A DNA stretch of 64,000 nt from Hippopus hippopus (Eukaryota > Mollusca > Bivalvia > Cardiida > Cardiidae), in contig OX328105.1 in the NCBI GenBank assembly GCA_946811185.2, forward strand, positions 46,314,845 through 46,378,844, written 5' to 3'. Shown here in pieces: positions 57,896 through 64,000 of this stretch (its first letter is position 1; every line of letters begins with the position of its first letter). The notes under the pieces were generated by a model. That model saw nothing but the letters and a program-made list of their open reading frames with translations, made no database searches and was not told the origin of the DNA. Both the position numbers and the translations under genes were made by a program.

Positions 57896-59418
57896 TAAAC
57901 TTGTTAGTGTTTCTCGGTGATCTGATACCAACTGGTAAAATAATGGGTGAAACAGGTAAAAAGGTGTATTCTGTAAAAAGAGATGAAATATTAGCACAGA
58001 AGAAAAAGTCCATATGCCAGCTTCCAGATCTCAAGTATTCCCTCGTCTCCCTCTCTGCATGATTCACAAAAGAATGGGAAAAGTAAAACCCGACCGGTTG
58101 TTATTAATTGACTGCTGGTTTGCACGTCGGTTTTAACATTATTTCAGTGATATCACGAGGACAGCTCAATACTGCATGTGTGTGTATGTCCCGATAATTT
58201 TCAGTACTAGGCTAAGACTCTGAAGTGTGTTACCCAAGGACATCCCTACGAAACACCAAAGGCTTTGAGTGAGGAGCGAATCCGAGACTTCTAGGGTCTC
58301 GAATCCTACACTTTTCCACTGAACCATGCAGTATACCTTAGAACAACCAAAACTTAATCTTCACCGTCTACCTAATGGCTTTGGGTAGCCCTTAGTAGCA
58401 TATAGATTACCATTTATCCAACTGAATCGGGATAGTGAAGAAAACAATCGACTGTTTATGAAGCACATAATGATTTTAAATACGTAAATCTTAAGGTAAA
58501 CAATTGTGTTTCGAAAAGGCAGGCCGAGATTAGTCTGGCCATTCTTTTTCCTCTGAGTTAGTGAGGGGTCTCAGAATTCATAATGAATAGGTAGGCGGGG
58601 TTTACCTAAGAAACTATTTCATCAAGATTCTTGATGTACATTTGAAAAACGAATACAGCAACGATGAATTGTATCTATATAACTTACTACTACAATTTAA
58701 GTTTTGTTAAGGGAGCTAACTCTAGTAGTATTAACGGAACAATCAAACGTTTACTGGTTGGGTTTTTCAATAATGTAAAATAAAGTATTGTATTCCTATC
58801 TTCCAGAAATGTTGCCTTTAGCATAAGCTGGTTCATTTTTATCAAAGCATACTAGTTAATAAAAGAATAGTCTGCGTACTGATGTGGAGAGAATACGTTT
58901 GGAGGAATGTTTTGTTTAGATTAATCGGGAGAAGCGGAAAGTATAGATCAAGATCAGACTGCACTCATACGCAGCGCTTGATGGCGTTCTAGACCCTCTA
59001 AGGTAACATTTTTGCCTGTTGAGGCTGTAAAAAGTTAAAACTAAACGACAAAACATTTACACTTGTCCAAATTTAAAGCATGTTAGTCAACAATAAGATG
59101 TTTCTCAAACATTTAAATTTGTCTCTAAAATGGTAAAAACGTTGTGGAAAAGGAGAAAATGCTGGTTACCAGCATTTTACTCCTATTTCCACAGTTTTTC
59201 AAGAACCTTCTTTCCTAAGGGTCGTATAACCGCGGAAAAAGGTTAGAACATCTATATAGTCGTTTACAAAATTTCATGTACCTTTTGCAACGGCGGTAAC
59301 TTATCTATACTCCGTATACGTAATTGTTTAACACGGTGTATCTGTTCAATGGTCGCTGTCTCCATTTTCTGTACTATATTCACTTCGTAGAACATGTCTC
59401 TTGGTCCAGGGACACCAT
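47530..59418 (-). CDS. unrecognised multi-exon protein, 3' four exons
   Basis: Four exons join in phase: 59418-59282, 52449-52225 (or from 52440), 51230-51024 and 47910-47530, with donors GTACATG, GTCAGTA and GTATGTA and acceptors TTACAG, TTTACAG, TTCCACAG and TTTGCAG. The visible product is about 315 residues, starting inside a codon at 59418, so 5' exons are missing from view. It reads GVPGPRDMFYEVNIVQKM, a short helix, then a lysine-rich patch next to KLPPIPEHMLPKRHNSF, an acidic-proline stretch (EEDPDDELPEIPPVP), then a basic helical segment AKIEKLAKQKRRER continuing into AKRAIEKRYEKK, and ends RQVTHLPPIT. No transmembrane segment, signal peptide or catalytic motif is visible. It looks like a mostly disordered, basic structural or cytoskeletal protein; I do not recognise the family. 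Confidence 0.7.
47922..48193 (-). mobile_element. family C element touching a splice acceptor
   Basis: GAGCCGTTCTCTGTGAAAAG start, hairpin GTCAGTCTGCGCAGTCCGCG, end AGTGCACGGCTCAAAT. The last-exon acceptor of the unrecognised gene (TTTGCAG) is within about 15 bases of its edge. Confidence 0.8.
48200..48463 (+). mobile_element. family C element head-to-head with its neighbour
   Basis: ATGAGCCATGCTCTCAGAAA start, hairpin GGCCCAGATCAGCCTGCGCG with GCTGATCTGGGTC, end AAGAACGTGGCTCAT. Only a few bases separate it from the inverted copy on the left. Confidence 0.85.
48464..49574. other. intron DNA of the unrecognised gene with a small palindrome
   Basis: GGGATCGTATA (49018) pairs with TATACGATCCC (ending 49047). 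GCGTACG and TTGCGTAAATCTACGC motifs nearby suggest a worn inverted-repeat element. No exon found. Confidence 0.35.
49575..49780 (-). mobile_element. family B MITE
   Basis: AGTCCTTTCAGTTCCATATG, hairpin GCATAGATCAAGATCAGACT with complement, end TTTGGCGCTGTTAGAG. Confidence 0.75.
50262..50409 (+). mobile_element. family A right part
   Basis: Starts at the hairpin centre (TGGTAACCAGCGTTTTCTCC), with the full long arm (GCCGTCTGCAAAAGGTTTCA) and end TTTAGTAAAAAG-TTAA. Confidence 0.75.
50614..50971. mobile_element. family G long-inverted-repeat element, copy 1
   Basis: Left AAAGGCCAAATGTAAACAAA and right CCTTTACTGGGCCTTTA are inverted. Inside, TTTATATCATACCATTTAAA and TTTAAAATGGTATGATTTAA pair over a long distance. 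About 360 bp, no coding. Confidence 0.6.
51024..51230 (-). CDS. internal exon of the unrecognised gene
   Basis: 69 codons, phase 0 at both ends, acceptor CTTTCCACAG and donor GAGCGC|GTATGT. It encodes DERSLSVEVHHQAPPSFQ and on to AKIEKLAKQKRRER, the start of a basic helix that runs into the last exon. Confidence 0.72.
51256..51340 (+). mobile_element. family B left half, just upstream of an exon acceptor
   Basis: GTTAA-CTCTTTCGCTAAAAATG, GCGTAGATCAAGATCAGACT, truncated mid-hairpin. It starts about 25 bases from the exon starting at 51230. Confidence 0.6.
51362..51455 (-). mobile_element. family C fragment
   Basis: GAGTCATGCTCGGTATGAAA, GGGGGCTTAATGTATCTGC, TCAGCCTGCGCGGACTGCGC, then broken. 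Confidence 0.6.
51490..51590 (+). mobile_element. SINE 3' tail fragment
   Basis: GTGCACTGGCAGCTGCGATT and TTAAAACGGCGTTGAACACC match the SINE tail in plus orientation. Confidence 0.5.
51777..51935 (-). mobile_element. family A MITE, right side lost
   Basis: TTAA-CTCATTACCAAACAGAAA, long arm, first hairpin arm (ACATTGTGGTGAAAGAGAAC) then decay. Confidence 0.62.
52225..52449 (-). CDS. internal exon of the unrecognised gene
   Basis: 75 codons from acceptor CCTTTACAG, with an alternative acceptor TCGCAG nine bases inside, to donor AAAAG|GTCAGT. It encodes LSQDQGLTKTCAFKEFRF, a KKKRKK patch, PPIPEHMLPKRHN and acidic-proline sequence. Phase 0 at both ends. Confidence 0.7.
52670..52745. repeat. 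TAA/TTA microsatellite pair
   Basis: Runs of AAT units (52676-52707) and ATT units (52722-52745) face each other across a short spacer. Confidence 0.85.
53015..53232 (-). mobile_element. family B MITE, GCTGCTAAGCGC subfamily
   Basis: CGGACAGTGTAGATCCAAGA and ATCTTGATCTACAATGTCCG make a long hairpin; right end GCGCTTTGCAGCCTAAGGGT; left arm long and worn. Confidence 0.75.
53950..54107 (+). mobile_element. family A MITE, left end lost
   Basis: TTTTGTGGGACAGAAGCTAA, GCTGGTAACCAGCATTTTCT, shortened long arm, end TTTGGTAATGGGTAA. Confidence 0.72.
54175..54387 (-). mobile_element. family B MITE, complete
   Basis: TTAA-GCATTATCCTGCTGAAT, CGGACAGTGTAGATCAAAGA with complement, end CGCTTAGCAGCCTATAGGG-TTAA. 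Confidence 0.85.
54418..54572 (+). mobile_element. family C element with its hairpin deleted
   Basis: GCATATTGCATCTGCAAAAA, GATTTAATAGATCCATAAAT, TGCATTAAGCCCCCTGTTGC and AGAGCGTGGCCCA; the GCGCAG hairpin is absent. Confidence 0.55.
54660..54725 (-). mobile_element. family B fragment
   Basis: TTGACAGTGTGGATCAAGAG and CACAGGCTGATCTTAATCTC pair imperfectly. Confidence 0.45.
54779..54950 (-). mobile_element. family A MITE, short arm lost
   Basis: CCTTTTACTAGACGACAAAA, long arm with GCACTTACAGGCGACAAAAT, hairpin around AGTTACCAGC, cut at TGACAATGTAGG. Confidence 0.78.
54985..55155 (-). mobile_element. family A remnant
   Basis: CTTGTCTTTGAAAGCGTTG and ATATTGTGGGAAGAAGAGAC, then a worn second arm and short arm. 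Confidence 0.45.
55280..55500 (+). mobile_element. family A MITE
   Basis: Left end worn; hairpin with GCTGATAATAAGCATTTTCT, long arm, end GTCATGTGGCAAAGGATTAA. Confidence 0.8.
55612..55930 (-). mobile_element. tRNA-derived SINE, full length
   Basis: On the minus strand: GTTAGTCGGTAGCG (A box) and GAGGGTTCGATCCCCGGC (B box), then a roughly 200 bp body and a tail with AAAGGGCGTTAAACACCATA. It is a canonical copy of the window's SINE family. Confidence 0.85.
56085..56300. mobile_element. family G element, copy 2
   Basis: TAAAGCCCCAGTAAATCCTA start; CTTGGACCGACCGTACAGTA and CTTTTAGAAGGTATTATTTA match family G copy 1. Confidence 0.5.
56506..56735 (-). mobile_element. family A MITE, full length
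   Basis: 230 bp: TTAA-ACCTTTACCAAACTGGA, long arm, hairpin around GTTTACCAGTATTTTCTC, short arm with GGGGTCGTTGACACTCG, end TTTGGTGCAGGG-TTAA. Confidence 0.87.
56732..56895 (+). mobile_element. family A MITE in tandem, sharing one TTAA
   Basis: TTAA-ATCTTTACCAAATAAAG, hairpin arm GTGGGATAAAGGAGAAAAAG and a worn second arm, then TTGCAAAGACATAAAAGG, where family D begins. Confidence 0.65.
56901..57152. mobile_element. family D inverted-repeat element
   Basis: Left GTGAAAAGGGACATTCGGAC and right GTCCGAATGCCCCTTTTCGC are inverted over about 65 bp, each arm holding its own smaller hairpin (GGCCTGCGCAGTCAGCGCAG; GCCTGCGCGGACTGCGCAGG). The high GC contrasts with its surroundings. Confidence 0.82.
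57163..57290 (-). mobile_element. family A left part
   Basis: ATCTCTACCAAACGACAAAA, long arm with GAAAGCAGTTGCTGATGACA, stops after AAGAGTAAAAGATGTTG. Confidence 0.6.
57411..57636 (-). mobile_element. family A MITE, full length
   Basis: GTTTTACCAGACGACAAAAT, long arm, hairpin with GCTGTATACCAGGATTTTCT, short arm, end TTTGGTATAGGG-TTAA. Confidence 0.85.
57650..57785 (-). mobile_element. family A right half with an intact hairpin
   Basis: GGAAAAAGGAGAAAATGCTG, centre GGTTACC and a near-perfect complement, short arm, end TTAGTAAACGATTAA. The element ends where the GA microsatellite begins. Confidence 0.82.
57786..57893. repeat. (GA)n microsatellite in two blocks
   Basis: About 33 and 18 AG/GA units separated by AACTAA. 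It yields spurious Leu-Ser repeat frames on the minus strand. Confidence 0.97.
58108..58330 (-). mobile_element. tRNA-derived SINE, diverged
   Basis: Tail complement GGTTTTAACATTATTTCAGT at left, body with AGTACTAGGCTAAGACTCTG (as in the 8694 copy), worn tRNA-like head at right (CGAATCCTACACTTTTCC). Confidence 0.6.
58925..58990 (+). mobile_element. family B fragment
   Basis: AGTATAGATCAAGATCAGAC and TGCACTCATACGCAGCGC; half hairpin only. Confidence 0.4.
59033..59248 (-). mobile_element. family A MITE next to an exon
   Basis: ACTAAACGACAAAACATTTA, long arm, hairpin around GGTTACCAGC with CATTTTACTCC, short arm, end GCGGAAAAAGGTTAGA. It lies about 35 bases from the donor of the exon at 59282-59418. 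Confidence 0.8.
59282..59418 (-). CDS. internal exon of the unrecognised gene
   Basis: 137 nt: the last two bases of a codon, then 45 codons (GVPGPRDMFYEVNIVQKM and on to SIDKLPPLQK). Only this frame is open between the splice sites TTACAG|AT and AAAAG|GTACAT. The next upstream exon was not found. Confidence 0.65.
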
Positions 59419-59619
59419 CTGTAACAGGTAATAAACGACAAAAAAAGATACTATGTGAATGATGATAGAATAATGATGGTTATACATATACATGGTCAAT
59501 GGGATGGTTATAAACTGGCGTAATGTTGATTTTAATTCTGTTAAACACGGTCCATCTGCTTTTAGACCATGGGCAGCAACAAAAACACATAGTTTACCTC
59601 TCAGACTTGGCTAAAAGGA

Positions 59620-59733
59620 TTAGACTTCTCTTTGAAAGGAGATAACAAATTTCTTTCTCACAATATTTTCAATATCTTTATTCCTTCTGGTCGCTAAAAC
59701 ACGGAACTGATTAGTAAAAGACTGAAAGGTAGA
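59620..59733 (-). mobile_element. family A right half, worn
   Basis: CTTCTCTTTGAAAGGAGATA, TTCTCACAATATTTTCAATA and short arm; end GATTAGTAAAAGACTGA. Confidence 0.5.
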
Positions 59734-59739
59734 CACCAA

Positions 59740-60457
59740 TGGGGGCACTATGTGTGTACAAGCAAGCCAACCATGCAAGTTTGATATAAACCTGAGCTCA
59801 TTTGTACATACAAAATAGTACTAATGCACTTCAACGGTCTAACAAATTTGCATAGATGTATTGTAATCTACACATAAGGGAGATAAGGGCGTGGACCATA
59901 ACGCTGTCATGAATATATTAAGCTATAAGAAGATGTTGACAATTGGATTTCTCAAAAAAGGAATTTTAATTCTTCAATCAGATAAATAGACGGAAACGTA
60001 TAAAGTTCAATGTCGTTTTGATCATAATATCTCACGGACCACTGGAAAGTTATAGATCCATAACATTTTTGCAGCAGTAGACAATTCTGCATACTAAAGC
60101 ATATAATTGTGAATATGGTCATACTTCGATAACAATCATGATATTTCAAAAAGACAGGATAAGGAAAGAAAGAAATAGCTTATGTTTATAGGTAATTATA
60201 TTAATAAAGTCACTTATTGTTCTTTAAGGCATAATAGTACTTCTAAAGGATGGTTTACGAATAGTGTCATAAAGCATACGTGTGAACTGGTGGATATCTG
60301 CATCCATATCATGTTGATTTAAAATACTAAACAGAACTGACCACCTTTAATTATCTTATGAATATGAAATTAGTAAAATAGAAACAACTAGGGTACAAGT
60401 AGTTTTGTGTCGAAAAAAAAAAAAAACATACCGAGATCAGCCTGTACGGAAATGCAG
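59740..60457. other. AT-rich DNA upstream of the last seen exon, nothing recognised
   Basis: No minus-strand exon with both splice sites was found, although the unrecognised gene must continue upstream. Confidence 0.4.
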
Positions 60458-60650
60458 CCTGGGATAGTATTCGTCATCTAATCCTAAGAACATTCTTGGT
60501 CTAATTACGGATTTCAAAAGTAACAGAACTTCTGATTGGCTAAACCATTTGGTTTAGCCAATCAGAAGGTGTTTACATTCAAATTTAGAAAAGTCTTCAG
60601 AATAAGACTGAGTGTGTTCTATAGAAAGATTGGTGAATACAGGCCCTGAT
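60458..60650. mobile_element. family F inverted-repeat element, copy 2
   Basis: Central perfect 19 bp arms (CTTCTGATTGGCTAAACCA and its complement, 60529-60568) around TT; outer flanks GTATTCGTCATC and GGTGAATACAGGCCCTG are roughly inverted. Related to 17261-17451. Confidence 0.65.
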
Positions 60651-61860
60651 CTCGGTATGGTCTCTTCGCATAGTTCAGAGGTTACAATGACAAGGTTTGG
60701 GTACTAGTTTACTCTCAATTTTGCACATCAATGTTTTGGTTATATAATGCTGCTTCTTGATGCACTATATTGTGTACAGCCACTACTGGCACTTATACAA
60801 AGTGTCAGTAATCTTTTTAATAGATCTATCCGTTACATGTTCGAAAGTCTGTATCAAAAATCAAGCTTTATCTAATTCAAGGCAAAGATACTTAGAACTA
60901 ATATTGTTACTGAGCTTTTAAAACAATTCTTAGCTCTTGGGATGTGTACTTTGGAAAACTTAAGGGTAAGTTTTTCAATTGACTTAAGTATGATCGTTGA
61001 TCTAAATATTTTTTGATACCGCATGAGATATTTTAACCTGTATTGGGCTTATTAGAGTCCATTCCATTTATACAGTGTTTCACACTCAGTAATGATAATC
61101 GACATGAACAAAAATAATGTTGTGATTTTAAAGATAAACTAAGAAACTGTAAATACCTGTATAAGACTGAGCGAATATTTTTAACTTGTAAATAAGATTG
61201 AGTGAATATGATTAATCTTACTCAGTAAATTACCAACGTAAACAATGCATTAAAAAGCGTTAGCCATAAATAATTTAGCGAATATGCCACTGTTAATGTA
61301 CAATTTCAAAGAAAAAGCTTAATTCTTACACATACATACATTTTGTGAACAACTCTTGAAATATAGACAATTATCAACAGAAAATCTGTCAGCAATGTTT
61401 GCACCACAAGAATGGGAAACATTGCACTGACAGACGTAATTATCTCCATTACATCATTGTCATCTATTTTAGCGTTTTTTAAACCAGATTTATCCTATAA
61501 TAACTTATCATATCGGAGCGGAGAAGAAACGTTGCGAAATAAGGGACATGCTTTGTATGCTGAACGACTTCTTTGTCAAGAACGATGTTGTTATTTTATA
61601 ATTGCTGGTTCGACTCATTAACTTTTATCCTGCTTAATTGGAGAAAAATATGAGGTTATGGATCCTCTTATTGCTTTTAAGAAAAATGAGTAACACGAAA
61701 CGAAGGCAAAGTTTTTTGGTTATTGAAACACGTGTTCAAATGAGTTCGTCTACTTTCTTCGCAAAGGTTTGGAGCTTCACTTATACGATCTTTTTTTCCC
61801 TGAAATGCCCTACGCTGTGAGTATTTTTTTTTTACTGGCCGCAGTGTTTTGTCGAAAAAG
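60651..61860. other. AT-rich DNA, nothing firmly recognised
   Basis: Short plus-strand frames at 61412 and 61638 lack splice signals or recognisable motifs. Confidence 0.4.
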
Positions 61861-61874
61861 ACATGATTCTCCTT

Positions 61875-62389
61875 GTGATCCTTTCATCTCTTACAACCAC
61901 AGTCATATGCTTCAAGTGTTGTAACGTTCTCCCTCTTTCTTCTTTATCAAGTGCGCTTCCAAAGGTATTTTTCTTCTGCAGGAATTTCACCACAAATAAA
62001 GCAAGATGGTCATTCCTGGAGCCCAAGAAAACTCCAAATGATAGACAAACTAAGTCCTCTTATTCTTGCTAAACATCATCTATTCGAGTGCGGTCGATCT
62101 CTAGGTCAGAACGCCCCAGCCTCTAGTAGAGCACGCTGAAAATCTATTCGATCTTTACTCGAGATCCACTTGGTTTACCAGTAACGGTAAAGCAAGTTGA
62201 TGCTTGTCCAGCAATATCTGAGAATTCAAACGATCCACACAACTTTTGGGAAGAAAAAGAATCCAATACACTGCCAGAGTCAATTAATGAGGTCTGTAGC
62301 AGAAATATTTTGATGGAACATTTCCAACGAGGTCGTGGGCAAAGTATTTGGTTGGATGCGGTGATACACATATAAGCCAACCTGATCAA
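61875..62389 (+). pseudogene. coding-looking stretch with frame breaks, identity unknown
   Basis: One plus frame reads RFQRYFSSAGISPQIKQ and on through SPRKLQMIDKLSPLILAK to a stop near 62139. The frame one base on then gives VEHAENLFDLYSR, and a further +1 shift gives DPLGLPVTVKQVDACPAI and on to NEVCSRNILMEHFQRG. A good acceptor (TTCTTCTGCAG) sits at about 61981. These pieces have protein-like composition, unlike neighbouring noise, but need two +1 shifts. It may be a decayed gene, a badly resolved set of exons, or chance. No family recognised. Confidence 0.3.
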
Positions 62390-62529
62390 CAATGAAAATT
62401 TGACTTACCTCAACAGTACAGCAGTTATAAAACATTGTGGTACCATGTAAGTCCATACTATATTTTAGAGAACTCAACCAAAAGTTACTGTTCAAAGAGG
62501 ATGCGTTTCTTGTATGGTCATAACACATT

Positions 62530-62741
62530 TTACCCTTTCAGCGCTGTATGCACAAACAGGGGCTTTCCCGGGCGACATAGATCAAGATCAGACTGCACAC
62601 AACGTGCAGTTTGATCTTGGATCTTCGCCATCCGCTTGTTTTGTCAAGTTTGTAAATTAAAAGATTTCCTGAGATTCAATGGATTGTAATTTCAGCCGTC
62701 AAAACTGGTCGAGGTTTTATATTCGATGCTGAAAGAGTTAA
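62530..62741 (+). mobile_element. family B MITE, complete
   Basis: ACCCTTTCAGCGCTGTATG start, GACATAGATCAAGATCAGAC and CGTGCAGTTTGATCTTGG hairpin, end GATGCTGAAAGAG-TTAA; 212 bp. Confidence 0.85.
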
Positions 62742-63011
62742 CAGGTGTAATTTTCCGTGTCAAAGCAGACCTTCATCCAATTGGTTGTGTGTCCTATCTT
62801 TATTTAGATGCGACAAACGGAATTAATAAAACATTTATAAAACCTCTTTTGTTTAAAGACCTGCAGCAAGGATCTGTGTTCTTATAATTTACGTTTTTCT
62901 CTCTCACTTTTGCATGCATTTTTTCTGTTCTTTAGAATGTGTTCCCCATTCATTTTTATTTGATAATAAGCTATATTGTTTCAATGGCATGGTGCCATGC
63001 CTCGGAACTTC

Positions 63012-63227
63012 TTAACCATATTCTACGTAATCCGGAAAGGATAAAGAGATTTTGAAAACATGGAGGGAAAATGAGAAAATGCTGGTAATCAGCATTTTCT
63101 GCTTTTCCCTCCATTGTTTTACCCTACCCAAGACAAATCTCTTGTTTAGTGCCTTATTTGATTTTTTCGTTTGTAAAGACTTTCAGTTTGGACAAGTATA
63201 AAATTTTGTGGCTTAGTAAAGAGTTAA
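63012..63227 (+). mobile_element. family A MITE, complete
   Basis: TTAA-CCATATTCTACGTAATCC, hairpin with GCTGGTAATCAGCATTTTCT, long arm with TTTCAGTTTGGACAAGTA, end CTTAGTAAAGAG-TTAA. Confidence 0.85.
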
Positions 63228-63908
63228 ATTTTCAAACCGAAAGACTTTCCAAATGATTGCAGAAGAAAATAGATTAGAAAAAAAAATAAGTCTCACTACG
63301 AGATACAAAAATTGCAAATTGAAACCTGTTTTCTTTAAGCTCGAATGTCTGAAGAAATGTTTGAATGTCAAACTGTGTGACCCAAGACCAGATTGCAAGT
63401 TTCCCCCCCCCCCCCAAAAAAAACCCTGAAATTGTCATTGTTATTAAAGAGGCTAAAAGCTCAAGGTTCGTATCATGTTTAGTTTGTAACTTAAAAAAGT
63501 GTCTAAGACTGCTTTTTGCCTGAAATCATTAAACCATCATACGTTCCAAGAGGAAAATTGGTGTGGGCTGAATGATTAGTTAAATGCAAAAGCTTATCTG
63601 AGAAATACAAATATGTGGAGTAAGACAGACTTGTGCCAAGTTTCCATCGGATCGCAAATTATAATGAAATGCATATGTTCCGTCGCTGAACACTCTGAAA
63701 CCCCATGTATTGCACAGTGAAGATTTTTTTATTTGTTTATTTATGTAATATGTTATTCGATAACATCTTACAAAAAGTAATCTGATTTAATCCAAGATCA
63801 GACTGCGAGTTCTTCGCATTTTTTTCTGTACACAATTCAAAGGGTGATAGAGATATGTACACATATATACTAAAGACTGTAGATATTACCTTTCATCCAA
63901 AACTCCTA

Positions 63909-64000
63909 GCCTATTACCAAACAATCCTGAGTTTTAACGACGTTTAGAAAGGAGGCTTTCAAAAACACTGTGGGAAAGAGGAGAAAATGGCGGTAAGCAG
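63909..64000 (+). mobile_element. family A MITE cut by the window end
   Basis: TAGCCTATTACCAAACAATC, short arm, first hairpin arm GTGGGAAAGAGGAGAAAATG up to the last base. Confidence 0.78.

Noticed and set aside
57771..58067. Open frame with long Leu-Ser repeats on the minus strand
   Set aside because: It is only the translation of the (GA)n microsatellite plus flank.
62144..62528. Minus-strand frames opposite the coding-like stretch
   Set aside because: The plus-strand reading has more protein-like composition; no minus splice sites support an exon of the upstream gene here.

Overview
This is animal nuclear DNA, most likely from a bivalve mollusc. Coding exons are short, interrupted by GT/AG introns and separated by long AT-rich non-coding DNA packed with short interspersed elements. 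The protein that can be named best (MEIOC) is an animal germ-line factor. The tandem element at 40.7-42.0 kb and the tRNA-headed SINEs look like repeats I know from bivalve genomes; a Dreissena-like heterodont is my guess, not a demonstration. No bacterial, organellar or viral gene set is visible.

Genes, all on the minus strand: (1) a two-exon BTB-BACK-PHR protein of the BTBD3/BTBD6 type at 2879-4635, 463 codons; (2) a seven-exon MEIOC orthologue at 28509-40665, whose exons join in phase to 866 codons, with a probable 5' untranslated exon edge at 40722 and a CpG-richer promoter candidate near 43.6-44.3 kb; (3) the 3' four exons of an unrecognised basic, proline-containing protein at 47530-59418, whose 5' part is not found. 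A broken, coding-looking stretch lies at about 61.87-62.39 kb on the plus strand. Everything else is introns, intergenic DNA and repeats.

Repeats dominate. Family A is a roughly 228 bp miniature inverted-repeat element with ends TTAA-CCCTTTACCA and a near-perfect 60-70 bp central hairpin around GGTWACC; I count about 60 copies or fragments in both orientations, roughly a fifth of the window. Nested copies show TTAA on both sides, pointing to piggyBac-type mobilisation. Family B (about 200-215 bp, also TTAA-bounded) has a different hairpin (GATCAAGATCAGACTGCACA type). Family C (about 265 bp, ends GAGCCATGCTC) and family D (about 250 bp, one copy) share a GCCTGCGCAG-type hairpin. Families F and G are long-inverted-repeat elements with two copies each. 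There are also tRNA-derived SINEs, a Helitron-like element with about seven 145 bp tandem units, a hAT-like element carrying many GGGCGAGT motifs, and a 450 bp dispersed repeat (family E).

The genes do not form a pathway. The interest lies in the intact MEIOC gene, in transposon insertions that date each other by nesting, and in places where elements touch splice sites. Copy counts and boundaries were read by eye and are approximate; exon joins rest on splice-site sequence, reading phase and family resemblance, not on transcripts.
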